From an uncultured Flavobacteriaceae bacterium (GTDB lineage: Bacteria; Bacteroidota; Bacteroidia; Flavobacteriales; Flavobacteriaceae), in assembly GCA_937901915.1 (NCBI GenBank), contig CALGUD010000147.1:1-64000 (forward strand): a DNA stretch of 64,000 nt, written 5' to 3'. The notes below the pieces were generated by a model. The model was not told where the DNA came from and made no database searches. It was given only the letters and a program-made list of their open reading frames with translations. Positions 7,909 to 16,656 of the stretch are shown piece after piece (the stretch's first letter is position 1; each line of letters begins with the position of its first letter). The translations under genes were made by a program, and so were the position numbers.

Positions 7909-9672
7909 TTAAAAAGGAAAAAAATAAGGAATAATAAATGATGCGGCAATCCATATAATAATATTTAACGGGGTGCCCACCTTTAGAAAATCATTAAACT
8001 TATAATTTCCGGGTGCATACACCATTGTATTTGTAGGATAGCTTACAGGGGTCATAAATGTTAGTGAACAGGCAAACATTACTGCTACTAAAAACGGTTT
8101 TTCACTTAATTGCATTGTACTTGCAAGACTTATCACAATGGGCACCATCAATGCTGCCGTAGCCTTACTGGACAGCACATTGGTTGACAAAAAGGCAACT
8201 AAAAAAATTAAACTTAGGGTAATACGCGGAGCCAGGCCACCGAAGGTGTCAAAAATAAAATCCGAGATAATCTCGGCCCCACCTGTTTTTTCAAGTGCAG
8301 TTCCCATAGACAGAACACCTGCCATCATAAAAATTACCTTCCATTCAATGGCATCATAAGCTTCTTTGGGCTTAAGAACAGAAGTGGTTACCAACAATAA
8401 ACATCCCACCAATCCGCTTATAAGGATAGATGTAACATTTAAGGCGGCGGCCATTACTACTCCAAAAGCAATGATCAACGCAGGAATAGCTTTCCTATAG
8501 TTTATTTTTGCTTCTTTATGTTCTGATAAGAGTATGAGATTATTTTGTTGAAGAATAGCATTTAATTCTTCGCGGGTAGCATAGAGTAAAAGTAAATCCC
8601 CTTCTTTTATATTTACATCAGAAATATTTTCCTGTATCAATTCATTTCTTTTCCTGATAGCCAGCACAGATGCATTATAAATATTCCTGAACCTGATCTT
8701 TTTAAGGGAAGTTCCCGCCAGTAATGAACCCACAGGCACCATGGTTTCAAAAATAATTTTCCCGTTTTCGGGTTTTTCGCTCAATTCCTTGTTTCCGGAA
8801 ATTTCATATAATGTAGCTTCTTTAAGTTCATTTAATTTTCTCGAACTAATAGCCACTTTTAAAATATCATTTTCCTTAAGTGTGGTCTCTGCATCAAACG
8901 TACTTATATTTCTTTCATCACGAAACAAAGTCATAACCTGGGCATCAAAATTCAACACCAGGTCCGACTTAAACAGGGGTTTATTTATATCCTTATTCCC
9001 TTTTTTTAGCACAAGTTCTGTGATATAATTTTCAGTTTTTATAATATTTATATCTTCTTCCAGGTGTCTTTTAGGCAAAAGAAATGGCGCAACTACAAAT
9101 AAATATAAAAGGCCTATTCCCATTAACAGGAGGGCAGGTAGCGTAAACTCAAACATGCCAAAAGGCTCTAAACCACTTTTTTGCGCTATGCTGCTTACCA
9201 AAATATTAGTTGATGTTCCTATTAAGGTACAGGTGCCACCAAATAAAGCTGCAAATGAAATAGGAATTAATAATCGTGAGGGCGCAATTTTAGTTTCCCT
9301 GCACACAGAAAGTGCCAGGGGTATGAGAATAGCCACCACCGCAGAGTCATTTATAAATGCAGATAAAGAAGCAGAAATAAGGCAAAACACAACAAGTGCA
9401 ATCATGTAATGAATTCGGGCAACTTTTACTATTTTGGTACTTAGCCCATCTATGAGTCCTGACTTAAACACAGCCGCGCTTACAACAAACATACACCCCA
9501 GGGTTAATGTAGCAGGATGATTAAAGCCTGAAAAGCCTTCTTCCGGGCTTAGCACACCCGAAACGATAAACATAGCCATAATAAGTATAGAAGTAGTATC
9601 TATGGAGAAGGAATCACTAACAAAAAGAAATATACCAATTGCAATGATCCCAAGCGTGATGTAAAGTTCCAT
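7909..9672 (-). CDS. SLC13/DASS-family anion permease with internal RCK_C (TrkA-C) domains
   Basis: 587 residues with two blocks of transmembrane helices (about 1-195 and 390-587) separated by a soluble part carrying two TrkA-C-like regulatory domains (about 205-380). The motifs SAFINDSAVVAILIP and TSTNILVSSIA in the first half and LSSKATAALMVP and SYPTNTMVYAPG in the second are the paired helical-hairpin substrate sites of Na+- or H+-driven carboxylate/sulfate transporters. The substrate cannot be read from sequence. A -7 box TAAATTTG lies 20 bp upstream. It is a single gene. Confidence 0.9.
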   Translation of the reverse strand: MELYITLGIIAIGIFLFVSDSFSIDTTSILIMAMFIVSGVLSPEEGFSGFNHPATLTLGCMFVVSAAVFKSGLIDGLSTKIVKVARIHYMIALVVFCLISASLSAFINDSAVVAILIPLALSVCRETKIAPSRLLIPISFAALFGGTCTLIGTSTNILVSSIAQKSGLEPFGMFEFTLPALLLMGIGLLYLFVVAPFLLPKRHLEEDINIIKTENYITELVLKKGNKDINKPLFKSDLVLNFDAQVMTLFRDERNISTFDAETTLKENDILKVAISSRKLNELKEATLYEISGNKELSEKPENGKIIFETMVPVGSLLAGTSLKKIRFRNIYNASVLAIRKRNELIQENISDVNIKEGDLLLLYATREELNAILQQNNLILLSEHKEAKINYRKAIPALIIAFGVVMAAALNVTSILISGLVGCLLLVTTSVLKPKEAYDAIEWKVIFMMAGVLSMGTALEKTGGAEIISDFIFDTFGGLAPRITLSLIFLVAFLSTNVLSSKATAALMVPIVISLASTMQLSEKPFLVAVMFACSLTFMTPVSYPTNTMVYAPGNYKFNDFLKVGTPLNIIIWIAASFIIPYFFPF

Positions 9673-9691
9673 GTATCCGTTTTAAAAATTT

Positions 9692-9699
9692 CAAATTTA
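9692..9699 (-). promoter_or_regulatory. -7 promoter box of the SLC13 permease
   Basis: TAAATTTG on the minus strand, 19 nt before the ATG, matches TAnnTTTG. No convincing -33 TTG is present. Confidence 0.45.
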
Positions 9700-9749
9700 G
9701 GATTAAAAAACGAATAAAAACATACGCTTAAAATGGTATAGTAACATTT

Positions 9750-10676
9750 CTACCATTTTAAATTACCCTTTAAGATCAATGATTTATCACCATCACTATC
9801 TGTTACCAATACAACATCTATATCCTTTTCAGAATTTTCATTATCAACTGCTATTGATTCAATTTTTAAAGATTTATTCTCATTCTGTATACTGACCCAG
9901 TTTATCGTTTTATTAATTTTATTATTATCTACTGAAATAACGCCGATAAAACTTCCTAAAATCTCCCCGTCATCATATGCATTATCTGTGTCTTCAACAG
10001 AAGAAGTAACAAGTATTTTTGATTTTCCCCAGGCGGTAGCTCCAGAAAATCCGGCTTCAATTCCATTCGTATCCGGCAATTTAAATTCAATAAACTTGAT
10101 TTCAGGTAAAGGTGAATTATTTTCAATAAAGCCCAGAAAATCTTTATAGTTCACAGTAAAAATAACATTTTTCCGCCTGTTGAAGATATAAAGTAATCCA
10201 TCTATGTGTGCAACAGCTTCTATATTCAATTCACTGTCTTTTAAAATTTCCAGGCTCTTTAATGCATTATAAAAAGCAGTAAGTTTATATTTTTTAACAG
10301 TAATCCCATTACCAATGATAATTCTTATAAACTCATCTCTTTCCGGGGATTTTGAGCCGGAACCAAAACTGATCATTTCTTTTTCCGAAATCATTTCCAG
10401 AGTTTCAAGATCATGTTTATCCTTTTTAGGGATTCTTCCGGTTTCCAAATCGACAGGAATTTCACTAACCGGATATTCTGATATGATGTTGAATTCATTA
10501 TTTAGTTTAAAAAGATACGGAGAGTCATCCCCAACAACATAATAGTGGTCATTGAATTTAATTATCCCCGAAGCACCGGAGACTTTTTCTAAAATTTTTT
10601 GATCTAAGATTTTAAAATGCATCGGCATGTTTTGGCAGGTAAAAAAAAATATAAAAATTAAACAACTATTTTTCAT
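9750..10676 (-). CDS. Secreted or lipid-anchored beta-propeller-like protein, function unknown
   Basis: 308 residues from the ATG at 10676, chosen because a hydrophobic signal (MKNSCLIFIFFFTC) begins there; the frame extends 48 nt further without support. A Cys at position 14 may be a lipobox Cys. The body has repeated blades (NDHYYVVGDDSPYLFKL, IDGLLYIFNRRKNVIFTV, VVLVTDSDGDKSLILKG), resembling uncharacterised Bacteroidota propeller proteins of the DUF6929 / esterase-like type. No catalytic residues are evident. It is probably periplasmic or surface-exposed. Confidence 0.65.
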   Translation of the reverse strand: MKNSCLIFIFFFTCQNMPMHFKILDQKILEKVSGASGIIKFNDHYYVVGDDSPYLFKLNNEFNIISEYPVSEIPVDLETGRIPKKDKHDLETLEMISEKEMISFGSGSKSPERDEFIRIIIGNGITVKKYKLTAFYNALKSLEILKDSELNIEAVAHIDGLLYIFNRRKNVIFTVNYKDFLGFIENNSPLPEIKFIEFKLPDTNGIEAGFSGATAWGKSKILVTSSVEDTDNAYDDGEILGSFIGVISVDNNKINKTINWVSIQNENKSLKIESIAVDNENSEKDIDVVLVTDSDGDKSLILKGNLKW

Positions 10677-10762
10677 TTTTGATTGTAATCCGTATTCATG
10701 ATTTGCTTTAAAACAGGCATGCATAAAAGCCTATTGTACTAGTTACTAGTAAAGTTATTAAA

Positions 10763-10791
10763 GAAAAAGGGGTTCCTTCACAGAAACCCCT
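10763..10791 (-). terminator. Terminator after the SPW-repeat protein gene
   Basis: On the minus strand AGGGGTT and AACCCCT (arms 10785-10791 and 10768-10774) form a 7-bp stem with a 10-nt loop, followed by TTTTTC. Confidence 0.8.
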
Positions 10792-10814
10792 GTTATTTTA
10801 TTCTTAAATTTCTC

Positions 10815-11174
10815 CTATGCCCGGCTAGTTTCAGTATAAGGTGACTTTTTCTCTGTTAATGATGCTGCTCCGACTTCTAATATCCCCAAAATTACAAATG
10901 GAAGATATACTAAATTAGCAAAACCAAATAGCCATGGCGTAACTATTAGAAAAAGCCCGGCAATAATATCAATAACTATATGAGTTTTTACTGAAATAAC
11001 CCGAAACAGGCCTAACTCATACCTGGTCATTAAACTATATAAAATAGTTCCTGCCCCTAAAACTACCGGAACAGTACTGGCCGCCCCCTCAGGGAGATTA
11101 AACAATGAGGGTAATGCTATTAACAGGATACCCATAAGGTAATCCATATACCCATGAATTTTTGTACTTATCAT
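10815..11174 (-). CDS. SPW-repeat integral membrane protein
   Basis: 119 residues from the ATG at 11174, 39 nt inside the longest frame, because MISTKIHGYMDYLMG is the usual family start. It has four transmembrane helices arranged as two SPW-type repeats. The second is TPWLFGF near 84-90 and the first is degenerate (LPSLFNL). The family is widespread and uncharacterised. It is a single gene with its own terminator. Confidence 0.75.
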   Translation of the reverse strand: MISTKIHGYMDYLMGILLIALPSLFNLPEGAASTVPVVLGAGTILYSLMTRYELGLFRVISVKTHIVIDIIAGLFLIVTPWLFGFANLVYLPFVILGILEVGAASLTEKKSPYTETSRA

Positions 11175-11330
11175 AATTCTTGAATTTAAGTTAATAATTA
11201 AATTAGTTGTCACTTAAATTTACAAAATCAAGAAGTATAATAATATCTCAATAAATTATTTAACTTATTTTTAAACATCAAGATTAAATCATTAAATTCA
11301 TCATATCCAATGTTTAAGGAATATCTTTTT

Positions 11331-12032
11331 TCAATTTATTTTAGCTCCTTTTTCTCCCTTTTTAATCCAAATCCACCCGAGTAGTAGCAAAATTGCTCCA
11401 AAAACAAGGAATCCATAATTCCATACATCCTGGTTCTGTACAAGCTCCCGTACGTTGTGAAGATTCAGAAGATGATGATTAATAACACCCTCAACAAGAT
11501 TGAATAATCCCCAACCCATTGTCATACCTCCTAAAAGTAAATAACCGGAGCGATTGATATTTGTTTTTTGCAGGAGTTTCCAGAGAAGATATATCCCTAC
11601 AACACAGGTTATAAGTGTAAAGGCATGAAAAATACCATCCCAAAACATATTGACCGTTTTGTTATTCAGTGTATTTACCGGAATTTTATTAGTGAGCATT
11701 TCATGCCATTGCAGTATCTGGTGCAACACTATGCCGTCTATAAAACCACCTATACCAACCCCTAATACTGTTGCAGCGGATGTTAACGGCACGGAAGCCT
11801 GAAGTTTAGTGCCGGGAACATTTGCAAGCTGTGCGTGATAATGTTTTGTTGCCATTCTTGCTAATACGACTATGATAATGGTAAGCACTATAAATGCCGA
11901 AAGCATGATGAGCAGGTTTGGAAAAAAGGTGCTGTTAAAGATGGCTTCCTGGATTTCCCTGTTGCATGAAATGCATCCGTAACCATCAACTGTAATTAAG
12001 GAGGCAGCAACAAAAAGAATATTCTTTTTCAT
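11331..12032 (-). CDS. DUF2243 membrane protein
   Basis: 233 residues with an N-terminal hydrophobic or signal segment and about five transmembrane helices. The core GGFIDGIVLHQILQWHEML (about 95-113) is the DUF2243 hallmark, with conserved Asp and His residues that look metal-binding. A second His-rich loop (GVINHHLLNLHNVREL) follows. A Cys pair CISC near residue 20 is unusual for the family and may be a lipid or metal site. Function unknown; the Cys and His content suggests a metal- or redox-related membrane role. Confidence 0.8.
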   Translation of the reverse strand: MKKNILFVAASLITVDGYGCISCNREIQEAIFNSTFFPNLLIMLSAFIVLTIIIVVLARMATKHYHAQLANVPGTKLQASVPLTSAATVLGVGIGGFIDGIVLHQILQWHEMLTNKIPVNTLNNKTVNMFWDGIFHAFTLITCVVGIYLLWKLLQKTNINRSGYLLLGGMTMGWGLFNLVEGVINHHLLNLHNVRELVQNQDVWNYGFLVFGAILLLLGWIWIKKGEKGAKIN

Positions 12033-12236
12033 AATAAACTTATTTTAGTGTGGCTAAGTTGATTAAATCCAGCATATCATGGATTATAAAATCAGTTGAA
12101 TGATTCCGCAGGGGAAGTATAATTTAAGGAAGTGTATTTCAAATATACGATTTTCTCATTTTTTCCCGTAAGGAATAACTGCCGGATTAACTATCTTAAG
12201 GGATATTTAACAGTACATAATTTTCTGTCCAAACCC

Positions 12237-12276
12237 AATTTTATAGCTTTATGGCTAATTTTATAGCTTTATGGCT
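12237..12276. repeat. 20-bp tandem duplication upstream of the DUF4168 gene
   Basis: AATTTTATAGCTTTATGGCT occurs twice in perfect tandem, ending about 28 bp before the ATG at 12305. It lies where promoter elements should be and may duplicate a binding site. The divergent gap 12033-12304 holds no other gene. Confidence 0.8.
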
Positions 12277-12304
12277 ATTTATTTTTTAATTTAAAATTAT
12301 TACA

Positions 12305-12748
12305 ATGAAAAAATTGACAAGTTTATTAGCATTCCTCGTGTTTGGCGGGGCAATGACCTTTGCCCAAACAGCACAGGAAGTATCAGACCAGGAAGTTAAA
12401 CAATTTGCATCAGCATTTCAGGAAATACAGCTTATTAGTCAACAAGCTCAACAGGAGATGACCCAGGTAGTGGAAGAAAAAGGATTGAATGTAGAGCGTT
12501 ATACTGAAATCCAAAAGGCAGAACAAGATCCAAACCAGGAGGTAAAGGCAACAGCTGCGGAGTTGAAAAATTATGAAACCGCTAATGTTGAATTGGAAAA
12601 AATACAAGTTCAGGCCCAACAGAAAATGCAGGAAAAAATTGCAGCAGAAAATTTAACTATAGAAAGATATCAGGAAATAGTAGCCCAAATACAAACCAAT
12701 CCTGATTTACAACAAAAAATACAAGGACATTTACAACAAGGAGGGTAA
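12305..12748 (+). CDS. Secreted DUF4168 protein
   Basis: 147 residues with a clear Sec signal (MKKLTSLLAFLVFGGAMTFA, cleavage near AQ). The mature part is almost all Gln- and Glu-rich helix and contains two similar halves (VEEKGLNVERYTEIQKAEQDP and AAENLTIERYQEIVAQIQTNP), as in the DUF4168 family. It is probably a periplasmic helical bundle. Function unknown. The strong terminator just downstream shows it is a single-gene unit. Confidence 0.85.
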   Translation: MKKLTSLLAFLVFGGAMTFAQTAQEVSDQEVKQFASAFQEIQLISQQAQQEMTQVVEEKGLNVERYTEIQKAEQDPNQEVKATAAELKNYETANVELEKIQVQAQQKMQEKIAAENLTIERYQEIVAQIQTNPDLQQKIQGHLQQGG

Positions 12749-12772
12749 AAATTCCTTGTAATTAAATTAACG

Positions 12773-12800
12773 AAAGAGAGCAGGTTGCTCTCTTTTTTGT
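12773..12800 (+). terminator. Terminator after the DUF4168 gene
   Basis: AAAGAGAGCA (12773-12782) and its complement at 12786-12795 make a 10-bp stem with a 3-nt loop and T-run. It may also end the convergent LAS-peptidase gene. Confidence 0.88.
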
Positions 12801-12812
12801 TTAATATCATTT

Positions 12813-13607
12813 TTATTTTAACTGTATATGAATATGGTCATCGTGCCGTACAGCGTGGCAACCATGGTATCTTACTTTATTGTAATTCAGATTCAACCGG
12901 GACTTTAAATGAGGCTCTATTAATATCTTTCCTATATTTTTTAGCTTTATTGTTTCGAGAACCAGATTCCGGGTACCTTTTTCCGAAAAGCTGATTTCTT
13001 TATTAACCCTACCGAAAGTCAAATATTTAGGAAAATCATACTGCCAATTCCCTTTACTTTTACAAATACTTATCTGATCATATTCGTGGGGTCTCGGGCC
13101 TTCATAAATTCCATAACCGCTTACGGAGGGTTTCTTATTGGTGAGTTTTCCATTTTGGAGCTGATAAATAAGAGTAATATCAATTTTTTTACCATCGTTA
13201 TGACTTAAATGCGGAAGTAATGGGAATTTATTAAAAAAAGGAAAATTTGCATCCAGATAAATCACTTTTATCCCCTGATGCTTTTTGCTTAGTCCAATAG
13301 ATATTTTCTGAAGTGCTTCATTCAATTCCGGTCTAACATAATTCCGGTTCATAAGCTTATAAAAAAAAGAATGCGCAGAAAGTATGTGTGTTTCCTTAAT
13401 ACGTTCCCTTCCAAAAACAGGAGCTGTTAGTGGCACTAAAAGAAAAGTGACCAACAGATACATAAGTAAAAAAAATCCAATACGTTTGATTCTTCTTTTT
13501 TTACTCTGATTCCTTGTAGCAAAAATTACTATTAAATATACAATTCCCCCAACCTGTGTAAGGAGAGTTAGAAAAATGATGATGATGACGTGAAGGATTA
13601 CTTTCAA
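12813..13607 (-). CDS. Membrane-anchored LAS-type (MepA/M15/M74-like) metallopeptidase
   Basis: 264 residues with two N-terminal transmembrane helices (about 5-28 and 44-64) and an extracytoplasmic domain. LSHNDGKKID (about 134-143) fits the LAS signature SxHxxGxxxD, and the C-terminal RHDDHIHI supplies the HxH zinc ligands. LAS peptidases cleave peptidoglycan cross-links or D-amino-acid peptides, so a role in cell-wall trimming is the best guess. The match to any single LAS family is weak, hence moderate confidence. Confidence 0.65.
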   Translation of the reverse strand: MKVILHVIIIIFLTLLTQVGGIVYLIVIFATRNQSKKRRIKRIGFFLLMYLLVTFLLVPLTAPVFGRERIKETHILSAHSFFYKLMNRNYVRPELNEALQKISIGLSKKHQGIKVIYLDANFPFFNKFPLLPHLSHNDGKKIDITLIYQLQNGKLTNKKPSVSGYGIYEGPRPHEYDQISICKSKGNWQYDFPKYLTFGRVNKEISFSEKGTRNLVLETIKLKNIGKILIEPHLKSRLNLNYNKVRYHGCHAVRHDDHIHIQLK

Positions 13608-13799
13608 TTTTAGTATTATATACGGTACATATATTCTTATAATTTAAATAATCAAAATCTTAATTAAGAAAAACATATTTCTGTAACATATAATACTTTT
13701 TTTGCACGAAATGATACATTTTTATGATTTCACAAAATGAAAAGGTACTTTTATCATAAGCCAAACCCCATTTATTAACCAATTTAATCCTTTTTTATT

Positions 13800-15578
13800 A
13801 TGAAGAAAACAAATTTCTTTATGGGGGCACTTGTGCTTTTAAGTCAATTTTTTATTGGATGCTCAGAAAATGAGATAGAACTTCCCGACCAAAACCAATC
13901 CCATCTCAGTTCCACCGAATTATTGGACAAAACAACCTCTGCCAGAGGTTCCGAATCGTCTACTTCACCCTTTTTTCCGCTTTTTCAGTTATTCTTGGCA
14001 AAAACCAATGCAGAATGTGATGCTAAAGTAAATGCAATGATCGATCATTTTTTTAACCAAAGTAATAATGATCGGATTTATTATGAGAGCGGGAACAATG
14101 AAGCCTATATTTTAGATACTGGAAATGATGATGTGCGCTCAGAAGGAATGTCATATGGGATGATGATCACCGTACAATTAGATATGAAAGAAGAATTTGA
14201 CAGGCTATGGAATTTTGCACGAAATCATATGCTCCACACATCAGGCCAAAATCAGGGCTATTTTAAATGGCAAGTCGGAACCAATGGAAGTGAGATAGAT
14301 CCGAATCCTGCTCCGGATGGTGAGGAGTATTTTGCCATGTCACTTTATTTTGCTTATAACCGATGGGGTAATATTACCTACAAGCAGGCAGCGGATGATA
14401 TCTTGGATGCCATGTTAAATAATAATGGGATCGGTCCCCTGATACGTTCCAATAACCTGATTTGCTTTTCACCCTGGGAAAGCCCTGATAATTTAACAGA
14501 TCCATCATATCATTTACCGGCATTTTATGAATTATTTGCAGAATATAGTGGAAACAATAGATGGAGAGATATTGCCACCGCCAGTCGCCAGTATTTAAGA
14601 AATACGGCTGTTAAATCACCCTACGGTCTCGTCCCTGATTATTCCGATTATAATGGCAATCCTGCAACAATGAATGCAGGTGACGGTCATGATGCCTTTA
14701 GATTTGACGCATGGAGAACTGTAATGAACATAACCCTTGATATATGCTGGAGTGATAACCCCTATCCGGATTATGGTAATTGGCCAGCTTCATCAAGACT
14801 AACAAATCAGGGGTTATTTACTGTTGAATACCATTTAAAATTCCTTCAATTTTTTGAAGATCAGGGTATTTCCAGTCATGGGAATCAATTTGACATGAAC
14901 GGCAATGAACTTGGTAGCGATCATTCTCCGGGACTTGTAGCTATGAATGCTGTTGGAGCAAGAGCGGTGTATAATTGGGATACTGCGAAAAATCATGCAG
15001 AAGAATTTTGGAGTACACCTCTTCCATCAGGAGAACATCGATATTATGATGGTTGTTTATACATGTTCGGAATGCTTTTTTCTACAGGAAACTACAATAT
15101 TATAGACCCGGGCAATCAAATTCGTCCTTTTAGTTTACAAATCCCTGGTGAAGGTTTAAACTATGGGGTTGTTAATTTTAAAAGTAGTTGGTCAGGAAAA
15201 GTATTAACAGCCACAGCAAACCAAAATGATGCTGATATTAAAGCACAACCAAATAATGATAGCTGGACAAGCCAGGATTGGGAAATAGAGCCTATAGAAG
15301 GCTCAAATAATGTACGGTTAAAAAATAAATGGGCCGGTAAATATTTGAATGTGCAGAACCAGAATGAAAATGCCAAAGTTGTTTGCTATGAGTTGCATGA
15401 AGATTGGTTAAGTATGCAATGGTCTATGGAACCGGTAGCGGGAAATTCCGAGCAAGTTAGACTTAAAAATGCATGGTCCGGTAAATATCTTACCGTTGAA
15501 ACCAATGGTGATTATGCAAACATCTGGGCTCAAAGCTTAAACACAAGTTGGCCAAGCCAGAAATGGATAGTGGAATAA
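13800..15578 (+). CDS. GH8 glycoside hydrolase lipoprotein (exo-oligoxylanase type) with C-terminal beta-trefoil domain
   Basis: 592 residues. A lipoprotein signal ends with FFIGC (Cys21), placing the enzyme on the outer membrane or surface. The GH8 (alpha/alpha)6 barrel covers about 60-430. The general acid is probably E115 in SEGMSYGMM, and the base is an Asp in DGHDAFRFDAWR (D295 or D303). The active-site pattern fits reducing-end xylose-releasing exo-oligoxylanase better than endoglucanase. Residues about 450-592 hold three trefoil repeats (SSWSGKVLTA, NKWAGKYLNV, NAWSGKYLTV), like a RICIN/CBM13 module. It is a single gene with a terminator. Confidence 0.9.
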   Translation: MKKTNFFMGALVLLSQFFIGCSENEIELPDQNQSHLSSTELLDKTTSARGSESSTSPFFPLFQLFLAKTNAECDAKVNAMIDHFFNQSNNDRIYYESGNNEAYILDTGNDDVRSEGMSYGMMITVQLDMKEEFDRLWNFARNHMLHTSGQNQGYFKWQVGTNGSEIDPNPAPDGEEYFAMSLYFAYNRWGNITYKQAADDILDAMLNNNGIGPLIRSNNLICFSPWESPDNLTDPSYHLPAFYELFAEYSGNNRWRDIATASRQYLRNTAVKSPYGLVPDYSDYNGNPATMNAGDGHDAFRFDAWRTVMNITLDICWSDNPYPDYGNWPASSRLTNQGLFTVEYHLKFLQFFEDQGISSHGNQFDMNGNELGSDHSPGLVAMNAVGARAVYNWDTAKNHAEEFWSTPLPSGEHRYYDGCLYMFGMLFSTGNYNIIDPGNQIRPFSLQIPGEGLNYGVVNFKSSWSGKVLTATANQNDADIKAQPNNDSWTSQDWEIEPIEGSNNVRLKNKWAGKYLNVQNQNENAKVVCYELHEDWLSMQWSMEPVAGNSEQVRLKNAWSGKYLTVETNGDYANIWAQSLNTSWPSQKWIVE

Positions 15579-15597
15579 TAAGTCCATATTAAATTTA

Positions 15598-15645
15598 CCC
15601 TCATAGGCTCAAATATGTTTGAGTCGTGAGGGTTTTTATTTTTTA
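15598..15645 (+). terminator. Terminator after GH8
   Basis: CCCTCA (15598-15603) pairs with TGAGGG (15627-15632), with an inner GGCTCAAA / TTTGAGTC stem, followed by TTTTTATTTTTT. Confidence 0.88.
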
Positions 15646-15695
15646 GCTATAATAGAGTTTCTTTTTTACTGCAACAATTAATTTCTGTTGAGGGA

Positions 15696-16352
15696 TTATT
15701 CTTTGTTTCCTTTGTCTTCGCTTTGAGCAGAAATGGAATTTAATATAGGCAGTTGAATATGAAATTTCACAGCTATAATTCTTATGAGTATCACAGTTGC
15801 TGCCGTAATAAGCTCACAAATAACCCCGGGAACATTAAAGTAATAGCATACAAAGTAAACAATACCTCCAAAAACACAGGCAAGGGCATACAGGTCTTTT
15901 CGGAAAATTAATGGAATTTCGTTAATAAGGATATCGCGGATTACACCGCCTATGGATCCTGTTATAGCACCCATCATTATACAAACCCAGATAGGAAACC
16001 CGGCGTCGAGGCTTTTACTGATACCAATCACAGTAAACAATCCGAGTCCTATAGTATCAAAAAGAAATAAGGTATTTCCCCATCTGAACAGTTTATCCCT
16101 AAACAACAAAGTAGCTAACAATGCTACCCCCGTTGTAATAAAATAGTGTGGATTTTCCATCCAGAACGGGGTTACATCAAGCAACAGATCCCTGGTTGTT
16201 CCACCACCGATAGCTGTAACTAATCCGATTATATAGGCACCAAACCAATCGATATCCTTCCCGGAAGCCAGCCTTATACCACTCACTGCAAAAGCAAAAG
16301 TACCCAACAGGTCTATAATCATTGTAAAACTTAACCCTGAAAGAATTGACAT
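15696..16352 (-). CDS. TRIC-type (UPF0126) trimeric cation channel
   Basis: 218 residues from the ATG at 16352, 30 nt inside the longest frame, since MSILSGLSFTMIIDLLG is a more usual start. It has seven transmembrane helices as two inverted repeats, each with a Gly-rich kink (AIGGGTTRDLLL near 60 and ITGSIGGVIRDILI near 145). Bacterial TRIC homologues form trimeric monovalent-cation channels; the physiological role here is unknown. It is followed upstream by a repeat-rich gap. Confidence 0.88.
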   Translation of the reverse strand: MSILSGLSFTMIIDLLGTFAFAVSGIRLASGKDIDWFGAYIIGLVTAIGGGTTRDLLLDVTPFWMENPHYFITTGVALLATLLFRDKLFRWGNTLFLFDTIGLGLFTVIGISKSLDAGFPIWVCIMMGAITGSIGGVIRDILINEIPLIFRKDLYALACVFGGIVYFVCYYFNVPGVICELITAATVILIRIIAVKFHIQLPILNSISAQSEDKGNKE

Positions 16353-16387
16353 AATTTGTGTTTGAAGGTGACAACTAAACATTAAAA

Positions 16388-16567
16388 GTAATGAAAAATT
16401 CAGAATGAAGAATTAAAGGGGTTTGGTGACGAATGTTGGATGACGGATGCACTCTATAATTGTTTTTACCTAAACGGGAATGAAAGAAAAATTAAGAATG
16501 ATGAATTCAGAATTATGAATTATACGAAAGTTTTTTAGAAATAGCTGTAAGCCAAGTGGATGTGCGT
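16388..16567. repeat. Composite of dispersed intergenic repeats
   Basis: Part one (16388-16515) holds variants of AATGAAGAATTCAGAAT, GTGACGGGTG and AATTATGAATT, also present at 25102-25205, 30408-30503 and, in short form, 36523 and 38023. Part two (16519-16567) aligns with 23367-23411, sharing AGAAATAGCTGT and GTGCGTTT in the same order. No gene is present. Confidence 0.7.
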
Positions 16568-16582
16568 TTTGTACCACTGCCT

Positions 16583-16625
16583 TAAAAAATACATCCGGCA
16601 CTTTGTAATACCTCAATACCGGATG
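16583..16625 (-). terminator. Probable terminator of the arsM operon
   Basis: CATCCGG (16592-16598) and CCGGATG (16619-16625) are inverted, and on the minus strand the hairpin is followed by GTATTTTTTAA. The 20-nt loop is long, so this is moderate support. Confidence 0.55.
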
Positions 16626-16656
16626 CATAATCACTTTTATTGCTTTTGGATCTGTC

